From Scheffersomyces stipitis CBS 6054 (Eukaryota; Ascomycota; Pichiomycetes; Serinales; Debaryomycetaceae), in NCBI RefSeq assembly GCF_000209165.1, contig NC_009045.1, forward strand, positions 434,001 to 498,000: a DNA stretch of 64,000 nt, written 5' to 3'. Made by a program: the position numbers and the translations under genes. This document shows, piece by piece, positions 10,650-20,199 of the stretch; positions within the stretch are counted from its first letter, which is position 1; each line of letters opens with the position of its first letter. The notes under the pieces are model-generated. The model saw nothing but the letters and a program-made list of their open reading frames with translations. It was not told the origin of the DNA and did not search any database.

Positions 10650-12217
10650 TGTATGGGTGGATATGCGGAGTTTCTGTGATAATAGCGATGTCGTTGGTCG
10701 TAATACCTTGCTGAAGAATCTGAAAAATTTGTAGAACGAGGATGATTACGAAGCGGTTACGTCAGAATAAGACACAACTAACGAAGTGCGACACAATTGT
10801 GCTGCGCTACCACATGTGTTTTCCACGCGAGCGTTGAGAATTGGCACTTAACGACCAGAAGAGTGACTCAGGAGAGACACTAAAACATGGAAATCCCCTA
10901 AAAATTGTCAAATATGTCTGGAATTGTGGGATTTTGTCATCATTCCTTTTCTGGAAAGAACTGGCTAACATTGCCTGAATTAAATGTCCTCTTGTCTCCT
11001 CAATGTCTTCACTATTTTTCACCATTTCTTCACTAAATGCCAACATTTCGTGCTATATGCACACCCATAATCCTTAGGCTAACTATGGAGAACAAGTCAA
11101 GGCAGAAGCACACAGAAATCCCAGCTATTTCAGCCAATCATGGCCCAAAATCTCCCAGATTTTCAGTACTACCTCTCTCGACCAGCGACAAGACACCAAG
11201 TCCTTTTTAAGCGGCACGATCTAGTGCCACGCCCAATATGCCAAAGCTGTCCTTTCCCTCTTCTTTCCCTCGTCCGTGCCCCACCTCCGCTGTACCTACT
11301 ATCGTCTGCTGCAGCCCGGTCGGTTCCTGCAGACAGCACGCCGCACCGATAAAACAACGCATTAATTTCTAGCAGGATAGAATAGCCAGTAAAAAAAACA
11401 ACAGCCAGAAGTCACAACATTTGTTTGGATAGCAGCCGTTTTTCGTCCAGTAGGGTTCTGTTCTCAGCGCCAGTCAGCCATCCATCTGTACACCCATACC
11501 GCAATCACGTAGCGGTATTTCAGCCCTAAGACCCGTACCGCCGCGTCTCCATTTGCTTCGCAATTGAGAAATCTATCGTTTCTTTATCACTGTTACGAGA
11601 TTTCGATTTACGATCTTTGGCGTTTTGGAAATTTATTACAATATTCATATCAATAGAAAGATCTGGTGTTCCTGTGTTATCACTAGCATCGCAAGACTCA
11701 TTACGGAATAGATTCATCAGCAATCGCTACCAGAGATAGAATAGATTGCCACTGTTCCAAAGAGTCTCAGCCACATCATCAATTGTATCTATCTCAGAGT
11801 ACTCAAATTATCAATTGTACTCAAAGAAGTGATTCAATTCAGTTCTATTCAACGACCAGATTACTCAATTCGATTGGCAACAGCAATTAGATTCACTTTT
11901 GAAATCATAACTGTTCTCGTAGAATATAGCAGTTATTACAAATCATTACTGTTGTGAATAGGGATTGCTGGCATCACCAATTGTAACTGTTGTCACTACT
12001 ATAACTGTTATATCGTCGTACTGCAGCGTTTCAGACCGCATAGTAGCTATCATTGTCGGACTGTTGAGTCTTACCTGTACTGTCACAATTGCTGATTCTG
12101 TAACTATTCTGTCTGCCTTTTCGACACGTCTTCATCTCCAGAGACTAACATAGATTTTTTTCGTAGCCTTTTGACTTCATTCACTTTGTTTCTTTCCCAC
12201 TACCCGTTATATCCCTA
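10650..12217. promoter_or_regulatory. long divergent intergenic region (MRPS18 / MCK1) with an ATG-poor leader
   Basis: 1.57 kb between outward-facing genes. The part nearest MCK1 (about 11720-12140) is AT-rich with many short related words (CAATTGTA, TAACTGTT, ATTACTGTT) and few ATGs, suggesting a long 5' leader. A C/T-rich stretch lies at about 11230-11300. Short ORFs here (11140-11352, 11965-12153 and others) are not convincing. Confidence 0.5.
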
Positions 12218-13336
12218 ATGCCTCCAGATATACACGCCGTCAACGAATACACGTTGAACGAAGTGACCAACAACCAGAGCCTGGTGTCAACGCGGATGAC
12301 CGTTAAAGAGTACAAGAGAATTGGAGAAGGAGCGTTTGGAACCGTAGTAGAAGCCGTATTGAAATACGCCGACGGCACAGATGTTCATTCAGAATGGCTC
12401 GGTCCCTTTGCCATAAAGCGAGTACCAGCACAAACAGAGTACAAATCGCGAGAGCTTGAGATCTTGAGATTGGTCAACCATCCCAACATCGTCAGCTTAA
12501 GGTTCTATTTCGACAAAGCCAGCTCCAGTTCCCATGATAAAACCATTTACCAGAACCTCGTCATGGAATGCTTGCCTTCCAACTTGCAAAGCGAAATCAA
12601 ATATTATAGACAATCCAAATACACCATCCCCTATCCTCACATGAAAGCATATACGTTCCAGTTGGCGAGAGCGATGCTCTATTTGCATGGCTTTGGCATT
12701 TCCCACAGAGACATCAAACCTTCCAATATCTTGGTAGATCCCCTGACTGTAGTATTGAAGGTTTGTGACTTTGGCAGTGCGAAAAAGTTAGAGCCGAACC
12801 AACCATCTGTAAGCTATATCTGTTCGAGATACTATAGAGCTCCAGAGTTGATTGTAGGGTGTTCGTTATATTCCACCAAGATAGACATATGGGGTTTGGG
12901 CTGTGTCGTAGCGGAGATGTTTTTAGGTAAACCCATTTTCCAGGGCCAATCGCCCGAGTCACAACTCAAGGAGATCTCCAAGTTACTTGGGCCCCCTCCC
13001 AACACGTTTTTCTTTAAGAGCAATCCACAATATAGAGGCAACATGTATACAACCAAGCTTTTCAGCTGTACGGTAGAAGAAAGATTCAGGCAGATATTCA
13101 GCAATTCTCCACCAGACGCCATTGACTTGTTGTTGAAGATCTTGGTTTATGACCCAGACATGAGAGCCAGTCCCAGAAGAGTATTGGTACATCCGTTCTT
13201 CAATGAGTTGAAGAAGAAAGAGTTCCAAGTTTATCCGCGTGGCTCTTCGGAACCGATACAACTCAATTTGTTTAACTTCAGCGAGTTTGAATTGTCGTTG
13301 TTGGGGTCCTTGAAAGATGAATTGTTAGCGAGATAG
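12218..13336 (+). CDS. MCK1: GSK-3-family protein kinase, Mck1 type
   Basis: 372 residues, almost all kinase domain. Visible motifs: glycine loop GEGAFGTVVEA (about 36-46), catalytic Lys in FAIKRVPA, EYKSRELEILR (alpha-C glutamate), HRDIKPSNIL (catalytic loop), CDFGSAKKL (Mg-binding DFG) and the activation segment SYICSRYYRAPE with the GSK-3 phosphotyrosine position. WLGPFAIK, TEYKSRELEILR and ICDFGSAKKLE-like wording match yeast Mck1 more than Rim11 or Mrk1. Length equals Mck1 (375). Mck1 acts in meiosis entry, calcium stress, centromere function and degradation of Hsl1, Rcn1 and Cdc6; these roles are inferred from the family. Two CTG codons occur, both at positions not conserved as Leu. Confidence 0.92.
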   Translation: MPPDIHAVNEYTLNEVTNNQSLVSTRMTVKEYKRIGEGAFGTVVEAVLKYADGTDVHSEWLGPFAIKRVPAQTEYKSRELEILRLVNHPNIVSLRFYFDKASSSSHDKTIYQNLVMECLPSNLQSEIKYYRQSKYTIPYPHMKAYTFQLARAMLYLHGFGISHRDIKPSNILVDPLTVVLKVCDFGSAKKLEPNQPSVSYICSRYYRAPELIVGCSLYSTKIDIWGLGCVVAEMFLGKPIFQGQSPESQLKEISKLLGPPPNTFFFKSNPQYRGNMYTTKLFSCTVEERFRQIFSNSPPDAIDLLLKILVYDPDMRASPRRVLVHPFFNELKKKEFQVYPRGSSEPIQLNLFNFSEFELSLLGSLKDELLAR

Positions 13337-13950
13337 ATTCCTAACAAGCTGCATGCTCTTGGTCCTGGCGAAGGGCAAGACATATGATTCTGACTCTAGA
13401 GACTCACAAAGGGTTGGAATTGCTTCTTCTTCCTAGACATGGATTCGTTAGCTACCTGATTTTTATACTTCTCTATTTGACCTTTAATTTATGTTTTATT
13501 TATCGATGACAAGGAGCTAGATAACTGGTAATCGTAGGCTAGAGCACTTTGTGGTATACTAAACATGATCTTCTTGTTTCATGCTATACTTCATTGCAAA
13601 GTATTCTTGGTTGCTCAGTATACTTGAATTATGCTCTACTACATAGTGGTATATTAATACATAGTATACTTTTACTTATATATATTTTTGTATTATAAAG
13701 CATTATTCATAAATGGAATGATTCGTTACACATTTACATATGACGTAGTATACATAGCTACATAGTATTTCATTAATAGGCAATCTTGCATCTAATAGAT
13801 GTAAAGAATCATTATCACTCCGTCAAGTTATCTTCATAAGTATCATTTACTATTATCTTGTAACTATTATATCTTGTTACTATTATATCATGAACTATAT
13901 ATCAAGTAAATATCATGTAATTAACCATCTTCAACTATATCGAGTATTCT
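13337..13950. other. convergent terminator region with GTATAC repeats
   Basis: 614 bp of very AT-rich DNA between the ends of MCK1 and VPS68. The palindrome GTATAC occurs four times (13554-13559, 13618-13623, 13664-13669, 13748-13753), usually in AGTATACTT context. From 13848 to 13915 an approximate repeat of TACTATTATATCTTGT occurs. It probably holds bidirectional 3'-end signals. No gene. Confidence 0.5.
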
Positions 13951-14484
13951 CTACAATGCCAAGCTGTAGCTGTACTCATCTTCGATGTTCTGTGACAACC
14001 ACAATACAACACAACTCAACATGATACAGCCGTTGCATATTATATTAGAAACACCCATTCCCAACGTAGGAAAGGTATAGTGTTTCAACAAGAACTTCAA
14101 GATGAGCACCATAAACGACCCGGCCAAACCCCCAGCCAACAACGAAAACCCACAGAACAAAATCACTCTGGCAGCCCATGCATTGGTGCCTGATCCACTG
14201 CTCAAAAACGAGTTGTTGGAGTCTACAAACAAATTCGACTTCTCTATCAGGTTCACAATCAACATCCCCAAACTGGAACAAATGAAAGGAATCCAATCGA
14301 CAAACGTGACATGTACATCAGACGCATTGACAGTCTTAGAAAAGATAGCAGCGTCCACAATGGACCAGAACCCAATGGCATAGAGGGCTCCTGATAAGTA
14401 TACCCCAAATGATCTCAACTTGGCCGACTTGGGCAACTTGAACATCAGAGCATTGAACCTGAAAAGATGATTGGAGTGTTCCAT
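13951..14484 (-). CDS. VPS68: Vps68 / TMEM50 (UPF0220) family membrane protein
   Basis: 177 residues, starting at the ATG of MEHSNHLFRF (14484); the ORF can be extended by three codons only through a GTG. There are four predicted membrane segments: about 30-50 (VYLSGALYAIGFWSIVDAA), 63-80 (WIPFICSSLGMLIVNLIE), 107-130 and 142-162. The GFWSIVDA-like first helix and the C-terminal NIEDEYSY tail are typical of the family. In yeast Vps68 works with Vps55 at endosomes in endosome-to-vacuole transport. Length matches (184 in yeast). Confidence 0.88.
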   Translation of the reverse strand: MEHSNHLFRFNALMFKLPKSAKLRSFGVYLSGALYAIGFWSIVDAAIFSKTVNASDVHVTFVDWIPFICSSLGMLIVNLIEKSNLFVDSNNSFLSSGSGTNAWAARVILFCGFSLLAGGLAGSFMVLILKFLLKHYTFPTLGMGVSNIICNGCIMLSCVVLWLSQNIEDEYSYSLAL

Positions 14485-14714
14485 CTTGTACACAAAATAT
14501 TCTGAGAAGCTTCGGCGATTTACAACGGTTTAGAACGACTCCGCTGATATTGAAGAAGAGGTATCAACTGTTTTCTAGCGTCTCAAGCCCTTGTCCCCTT
14601 TAATTGAATTATGTAGTATCCGAGTGAGTGAGAGTTTAATCACGTGACGTATATCGATTTCCAGAAGTTATCTATTATGCTATATATGCTACTATCACTA
14701 ACAGCTTTAGCAGT

Positions 14715-15818
14715 CTATGCTGGTGTTAGTGGCGTTTCCTCGCGACTTGTACCGATTGCTCTCTTTTGTTTGATGTATTTTTCATTCAATTCGAGCACGT
14801 TGATAATGCCGTCTCGGCTGCAAGACACCAAGAGTCTGCCTTCGTTGTAGATGTCAACTTCAAACACCGGCTCGTCGCTTTGGTGGAGCTGGAACACCAC
14901 CTGTTTGGATTGGACATCCCAAATGAGGATTCCACATGATTCTGTGCCCGAAACGATCATGGCATCAGAAGTTTTGGTTATAAAGTGCGCTCCACAATTG
15001 AATTTCTCACTGATTGGTTTACCGTCGACACCAGTATACGTCTTGATGACCTTGTTGTCCATGTAGTCCCAGAGTCTTATAAGACCATCTAGACTAGAGC
15101 TTAGTATGTACTTTCCATTTGGAGATGTTTCTACGTTGGAAATGGGAAAATTGAGCACATCGTTGGTGGAAGCTGTAGCTGTGCCATGAGAAGTACTGTT
15201 GAACGATAGTGTTTTAAGACAATGGCCCGTTTCTAAGTCGAAGAGTCTCATAAGACCATCGTAGGAGGCACTGATGATTATAGTGTTGTCTGGAGTGAGA
15301 CAGAGTGACAGTACTGGATCAGCATGTGCTGCTAGTGTCCTGAGAACTCTTCCCGAAGTAATGTCCCATATAGTGATAGTTTCATCCGCTGAACCGGAAA
15401 TCAACATATTACCCTTGGTGGTGAATTTTATTGTCGTGATGTGGTAGGTGTGCTTGCGGAGAATCTTGACACATTTCTTCTTGCTCACCAGCCAGAGCCG
15501 TATGGTCAAGTCATCCGAACAAGATGCAAGTATGTTCGAGTTGATGGGGGAGAACTCCAAGTCGGATATTCCCTTGGTGTGTCCGTCCAACTTTGTGATA
15601 AGTATGCCTGTCTCAAGATCGTACACACGTATGGTAGTGTCAGATGAACATGTAGCGAATTTTGACCCGTCTGGCAGGATCTTTATAGAGTTTATTGAAG
15701 AATTGTGGTGGTTTTTCAAGGTATATTTCACTCGGTACAAATCAGGGAATTTTGCTTTTTCGACTCCGTTTTTCGCCGTTGCATCCGAGAAGCCGTTGGC
15801 TAATCCTTCTAGCCCCAT
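14715..15818 (-). CDS. SWD3: WD40 protein, COMPASS subunit Swd3 (WDR5)
   Basis: 367 residues from the ATG of MGLEGLANGF (15818); the frame stays open upstream but has no earlier ATG. It consists of seven WD40 blades, for example SINSIKILPDGSKFATCSSD, TTIRVYDLETG, LTIRLWLVSKKK, SADETITIWDITSG, DGLMRLFDLETG, DGLIRLWDYMD and GILIWDVQSK. Order and wording match WDR5/Swd3, which in COMPASS helps Set1 methylate histone H3 lysine 4. It is longer than yeast Swd3 (315), with a short N-terminal extension and a blade-4/5 loop rich in Ser/Thr (TSHGTATASTND). Other seven-blade WD proteins are possible, but Swd3 fits best. Confidence 0.8.
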   Translation of the reverse strand: MGLEGLANGFSDATAKNGVEKAKFPDLYRVKYTLKNHHNSSINSIKILPDGSKFATCSSDTTIRVYDLETGILITKLDGHTKGISDLEFSPINSNILASCSDDLTIRLWLVSKKKCVKILRKHTYHITTIKFTTKGNMLISGSADETITIWDITSGRVLRTLAAHADPVLSLCLTPDNTIIISASYDGLMRLFDLETGHCLKTLSFNSTSHGTATASTNDVLNFPISNVETSPNGKYILSSSLDGLIRLWDYMDNKVIKTYTGVDGKPISEKFNCGAHFITKTSDAMIVSGTESCGILIWDVQSKQVVFQLHQSDEPVFEVDIYNEGRLLVSCSRDGIINVLELNEKYIKQKRAIGTSREETPLTPA

Positions 15819-16199
15819 GATGTTTATGAGATTTTGCAAACAAACTTTTGTAGTTAGGAGAATTTGTGAAATCGGAACTAACAAACTCTACGATTTTTCA
15901 ATATTCAGAGATGTTTGGAGTCGCGTTTATAGAAATAAATAAATATGCACGAAATAGTGAAGTGCAGCACGATTGCAAAATTGCGATTGTCTGTAATGAG
16001 GAAACATATTCATTAGTATTTGCCGTTACTGTACCGATTAATAGTACTTAGAAAGCAATTTCAGATAGCACTGTTATCCGTAACTTTGTATTAATCGTTC
16101 TATTGTTTAGGTAGTATACATACTTGTACTACTTAGTAATCTTTTGTTTTGTCTACACAAGTCATTATTCGTCAGAATAAATAGTCATAAATCGTGTCA
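15819..16199. other. intergenic: SWD3 promoter
   Basis: 381 bp between two minus-strand genes; it must hold the SWD3 promoter and the end of the kinase gene. AT-rich; no specific motif recognised. Confidence 0.45.
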
Positions 16200-17840
16200 C
16201 TAGCTCCACCGTTCATTCATTTGGTCAATCCAAGACTCAAGAAGACTACTCTCAATCTCGTCAAACTGCGAATACGTCCTGGAATTTCGTTCCATGGTCA
16301 CAAACTCCGAATCAGCAACATTTGACTGGCTCAGAACCGTGAAAGTCGAAGGGATTATAAGTCTCTGGAGAATTGTTTTAGTATTGCTGCTGTTGGTATC
16401 TCCACTCTTTGCCAATTCCTTCAAGAAATATTTCAAGTACTGGAACACAAGAATCTTCCTATTGTTGGAGTCGTATGATTCCAGGTACTGAGAGAAGCAG
16501 AGCAAATCGAGAAGACGGCTGTTGAGCGAAACAAGATGGTCGTATTGCTCGGTGGTCAACGTATTCTTGGATTCCAACTTGTGGAACACCTTGTTCAAGA
16601 TTCTGCTGAAATCTGGACGCAAGTTGTTGGCAAACGTATCCTCCTTAGATACAATTTTACTGTTTTGGCGATAGTCGGCTAGAATTAAATTGGGCTTTTG
16701 CTCATCATCACCAACAGTAGAAGCTGGAGGAGAAATCAGTGACTCTCGTGTCGACGATCTCTTGGAAGAAGCAGGACTCACGGGATATGCAATTCTTGTT
16801 GGTGAAGACTGCTTGATCAGACTAAGATCAAAATGAATCGTCTTAGCAGTGTTCTTTGAATCGTCGTCTTCCTGAGACCATTTCATTTGGTTGCGTGCAA
16901 TTTCTGTAGGTACGTAGAAATTGTGGCTTCTGTCTACATGATTTTCTTGGTCCCACAAGTGTTTGTTGGTGATGAGTTTCTTGAGCAATTTGGACTTTTC
17001 TGGAAGATTGGCATACTTGGTAATGAACTTATGGTTCAAGAGCTTTGTAGCCAGGTACCTATCTCTAGGATCAACGATAAAACATTTACTGAGAAAGTCC
17101 TTGAAATGATTCGATATGTTCATTTTGTCCAACTCAATTAAACCTACAAAGTCAGTGTCCTTGTGGCATCTTCCTATTTGCCCCAATGCCTTCATAGGTG
17201 GGTACTGGTTCTGCAAAGGAGGCTTCCCGTTGAATATCTCGTACGCACAACAGCCCAACAGCCAGATATCGGCCTTGAAGCTGTGTCCACCGTTGTTGTT
17301 CACGATCACTTCTGGCGCCATCCAGTAGGGCGTACCTACGGTTGTGTTTCTGCGAGAGAAGTTGGACGACAACTGAGTTGAAACTCCAAAATCAGTTAGC
17401 TTTACTTGGCCCAGCTTACTCAAGAGAATATTCTGGGACTTTAAATCCCGATGAATTTTCCCCTGGTTGTGTAAATACTCCAATGCTAGCAAGATTTCTC
17501 GTATAATGATGGAAATAACACGTTCATCTTCTGCGGGGCCAGGTTTGAGTAGCTCAAATAGAGAGCCTCCATTCACATACTCCATTATCACCCAGAGCTT
17601 ATAGTGTTTTACAAAGCAGCCAAAATACTGCGTAATTTGTGGAAGTCGGCATTCGGATATAATTTGTATCTCCTTGTTAATTTCAAAGAGATCTGTGTTG
17701 TTGCTTTCCAAATCGATCTGTTTGATGGCTACTTCGTTATTGTTTGCTTTAATAAGCCCTCGGTACACAACTCCAAACCCTCCACGTCCCACTTCTTCGC
17801 AGACTTCGAGCTCTTCCGCCGAATGGATCCGCTCGATCAT
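16200..17840 (-). CDS. SPS1: Ste20-family (GCK-type) protein kinase, Sps1-like
   Basis: 546 residues from the ATG of MIERIHSAEE (17840); the upstream extension to 17912 starts only with GTG. The kinase domain covers about residues 10-270: GRGGFGVVYRG loop, VAIKQID, HRDLKSQNILL, TDFGVSTQL, and the Ste20-family activation segment RRNTTVGTPYWMAPEVI. The tail (about 300-546) is Ser-rich then helical (DLLCFSQYLESYDSN). Kinase-first order and length match the GCK group (yeast Sps1 490 residues; Kic1 is much longer), so Sps1 is the best call. The DIWSLG motif reads DIW-CTG-LG at 17259-17261, which is Ser only if CUG is decoded as Ser. Sps1 acts in spore wall formation in Saccharomyces; the role here is inference. 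Confidence 0.8.
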   Translation of the reverse strand: MIERIHSAEELEVCEEVGRGGFGVVYRGLIKANNNEVAIKQIDLESNNTDLFEINKEIQIISECRLPQITQYFGCFVKHYKLWVIMEYVNGGSLFELLKPGPAEDERVISIIIREILLALEYLHNQGKIHRDLKSQNILLSKLGQVKLTDFGVSTQLSSNFSRRNTTVGTPYWMAPEVIVNNNGGHSFKADIWLLGCCAYEIFNGKPPLQNQYPPMKALGQIGRCHKDTDFVGLIELDKMNISNHFKDFLSKCFIVDPRDRYLATKLLNHKFITKYANLPEKSKLLKKLITNKHLWDQENHVDRSHNFYVPTEIARNQMKWSQEDDDSKNTAKTIHFDLSLIKQSSPTRIAYPVSPASSKRSSTRESLISPPASTVGDDEQKPNLILADYRQNSKIVSKEDTFANNLRPDFSRILNKVFHKLESKNTLTTEQYDHLVSLNSRLLDLLCFSQYLESYDSNNRKILVFQYLKYFLKELAKSGDTNSSNTKTILQRLIIPSTFTVLSQSNVADSEFVTMERNSRTYSQFDEIESSLLESWIDQMNERWS

Positions 17841-18829
17841 ATTGCTTAGGAAGATTATGAAATAGGTTGTGTCTTGGGGGAATTTTGTTTGGTTTGTTTC
17901 AAGAAAATCCACCGTGTATTAATGATTTAGCAATCGGAATGTAAACATTGAGTGTACGAAGGAGTGTATATAAAAGAGCCTGAAATATTGACATGTAGGG
18001 ATATATTTGTAGAATTGGGTCTTAATTTGAAGCTCAACTTGAACTTGTTGTTGTGATATTCAGCCAGGAACAGTTGACAGATTGTTTGGATTGTAAAGTA
18101 GAATTAAAGATAGAAGTAAAGATAAATCTTACACGACAGTTGCAACTCGATCGGCGAATACTCAATTTGGAATGAATCTGTACTGTAAGGCCACGAGTTT
18201 TAATTAGTTCCTCTTCGAAGAAAGATTAGTTTCGACTGTGTTCTTCTTTGCTGGTTTTCTGGGCTTATGATAACGAGGAGGATCGAGAGACTCTTGTAAG
18301 AACCTAAACTGCCCTGCTTTGTCGTTTGAGTAATAAAATGGGTGCAAATCCTGCATGTTCTGTCTCGTTGCAACACTCTGAATGGTATATTTATAGAATA
18401 AGAGAATCGGAAAATGCTGTTTTCTAGGAAGGTACTCTAGTGTGTACTTGTTCAATGTGGCTATTATATTTCAAAACAGATTCTAAAGAAATTTTTATAT
18501 TAAATTTTGCAATATTTATGAAGTAAACCACAAGTTGTGAAATTATTGAGAATATTCAAAAAAAAGAACCAATTAAATTGCAACGATAAAATATCAAACT
18601 AACATAAGATATATAGATCAACAATTCAAGAGCCACTATATATGAATCCGAATACAAACTTACTTAAAACAACATTCATACCTGTAAACAGCTAGCAATC
18701 CATTAAAACCTCATACTCCATACTACTAACTATTGAAGTTTGTTCGTTCCGTCATATAAGCACTGTATCTACCTCTTCAAATTTCAGTCTCTAACAAAGC
18801 TCTACCATCAATCCCAGAGAACAACGGCA
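17841..18829. other. divergent intergenic region (SPS1-like / LPE10-like)
   Basis: 989 bp between outward-facing genes. It contains the candidate small spliced ORF 18204-18679. Otherwise AT-rich; no known motif recognised. TACTAAC occurs on the plus strand at 18724-18730 but no plus-strand exon uses it. Confidence 0.45.
18204..18679 (-). CDS. candidate small spliced gene, unknown function
   Basis: The open frame 18204-18460 has no good ATG near its start. It becomes a 90-residue protein if joined to a 16-nt exon at 18664-18679 (start MNVVLTTLNKYTLEYLP). The 203-nt intron would have a GTAAGT donor at 18663-18658 and a TAG acceptor at 18461-18463; I see no perfect TACTAAC in it. The protein has a hydrophobic stretch (FPILLFYKYTIQSV) and a basic C-terminus (PPRYHKPRKPAKKN), resembling small mitochondrial proteins in general flavour. 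I do not recognise it. It may be a chance ORF in the divergent promoter between the kinase and the CorA gene. Confidence 0.3.
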
Positions 18830-20098
18830 ATGAACATATTACAACCAAGTAGAGTTGGCTGCATGTTCCGACTGATAACAAGAGTACGAGTCGGCGACTT
18901 TCTACAAACTGTAAGACCCTTTTCTACCACTAGACATGCACTCTATCTTCACAGTTTTCAAGATGTGCTTCTAGCCAAGTCTTTCATATCGTCTAAAGGA
19001 ACAGACAACGACATCATCAGGTGCACTATTTTCGACGATAAAGGCAACATGATACACCACGGAAAGGAGATCCCAAAGCAGAAGTTCATGAGACTTTACA
19101 ATTTGGCCCCTCGAGACTTCAGAAAGATCTCGCGTCACCAACATGGCTCCGCAACAGCTTCATCCACAGTAGTGTCCAATATCAATGTAGATATCGTACC
19201 GTCTATTGTAACCAGAACCTACGGGATTCTCCTCAACTTGCTCAACATACGGGCGTTGATAAAGCACGACAAAGTTGTAGTTTTTGATTCATTCCGATCC
19301 TCCTCTGGAGGTTCACGATTGAACGAGTCACATTCCCATTCACAGTTTCTTCATGATTTGAGCGACAGACTCAGGAATACTCTGGGAGAAACGTTGCCAT
19401 ATGAGTTCCGGGCGTTAGAATCGATCTTGATACATGCCATGCTGAATTTGTCAACGGAAATGAAAGTCCATTCTACTGTACTCCAGAATATCTTACATGG
19501 ACTAGAAGACTCCATAGATAGAGAAAAACTACGTTACCTCTTGATTCGGTCCAAAAAGATTACCCAGTTCCATCAGAAAGCAAAGTTGATCAGAGACCTC
19601 ATATACAACATGTTGGAGCAGGATGATGAAGAGTTGAATGCGTTGTTTTTGACTGATATCTTCAATGGACATCCCAGAACAGGTTCCAACCATGAAGAAG
19701 TAGAATTGTTGCTCGAGTCTTACTACCAGACAAGTGACGAAATCGTACAAACCGTAGAGAACTTGATTTCCCAGATTAAAACGACAGAGGAAATCATAAA
19801 TGTTGTCTTGGACTCTAATAGAAACGAGCTCATGCTACTTGGGCTCAAGTTCTCTACCGGTTTACTTTCCATGGGTATAGTAATGTACACGGCAGCTTTG
19901 TACGGAATGAACTTGGAGAATTTTATAGAGGAAACAGATGGTGGATTTGAGTTGGTTGTGGTGGTAAGCTCGATTTCTCTTTTATTGTTGTACATGTTCA
20001 GCGTTAAACAGTTATCAAAACTACAGAAAGTCACCATGACTGGAGTTGGAAGAGAAGAAAGCATCATCCATAACCATCAGCACCAGAAGAAGTTTTAG
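18830..20098 (+). CDS. LPE10: mitochondrial inner-membrane Mg2+ channel, Mrs2/CorA family (Lpe10/Mfm1 type)
   Basis: 422 residues from the ATG of [10 protein letters not shown] (18830); upstream codons are open but start only with TTG. The first 60 or so residues are Arg/Ser/Thr-rich with no acids, a mitochondrial presequence ending near FSTTRHAL. The middle is the helical CorA N-domain ([43 protein letters not shown]). Two membrane segments close the protein, with the defining YGMNLENF pore motif between them, then a basic tail. A paralog sits at 42112-43620. The longer presequence and divergent second helix suggest Lpe10/Mfm1, which forms a complex with Mrs2; which paralog is which is not certain. 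Confidence 0.8.
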   Translation: MNILQPSRVGCMFRLITRVRVGDFLQTVRPFSTTRHALYLHSFQDVLLAKSFISSKGTDNDIIRCTIFDDKGNMIHHGKEIPKQKFMRLYNLAPRDFRKISRHQHGSATASSTVVSNINVDIVPSIVTRTYGILLNLLNIRALIKHDKVVVFDSFRSSSGGSRLNESHSHSQFLHDLSDRLRNTLGETLPYEFRALESILIHAMLNLSTEMKVHSTVLQNILHGLEDSIDREKLRYLLIRSKKITQFHQKAKLIRDLIYNMLEQDDEELNALFLTDIFNGHPRTGSNHEEVELLLESYYQTSDEIVQTVENLISQIKTTEEIINVVLDSNRNELMLLGLKFSTGLLSMGIVMYTAALYGMNLENFIEETDGGFELVVVVSSISLLLLYMFSVKQLSKLQKVTMTGVGREESIIHNHQHQKKF

Positions 20099-20199
20099 AA
20101 CATAAGCTTAAAAAATTATGACTTACGAATATAACTAATAGACAATTGTCGGTACTTAATTATCCTCGTAAATTCTCTTACAAATGCTATGTAGTTGTC

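Noticed and set aside
15818..15884. Longer N-terminus for SWD3
   Set aside because: It begins with TTG; the first ATG is at 15818. The same applies to upstream extensions of the genes starting at 17840, 18830, 31392, 35926, 40906 and 49972.
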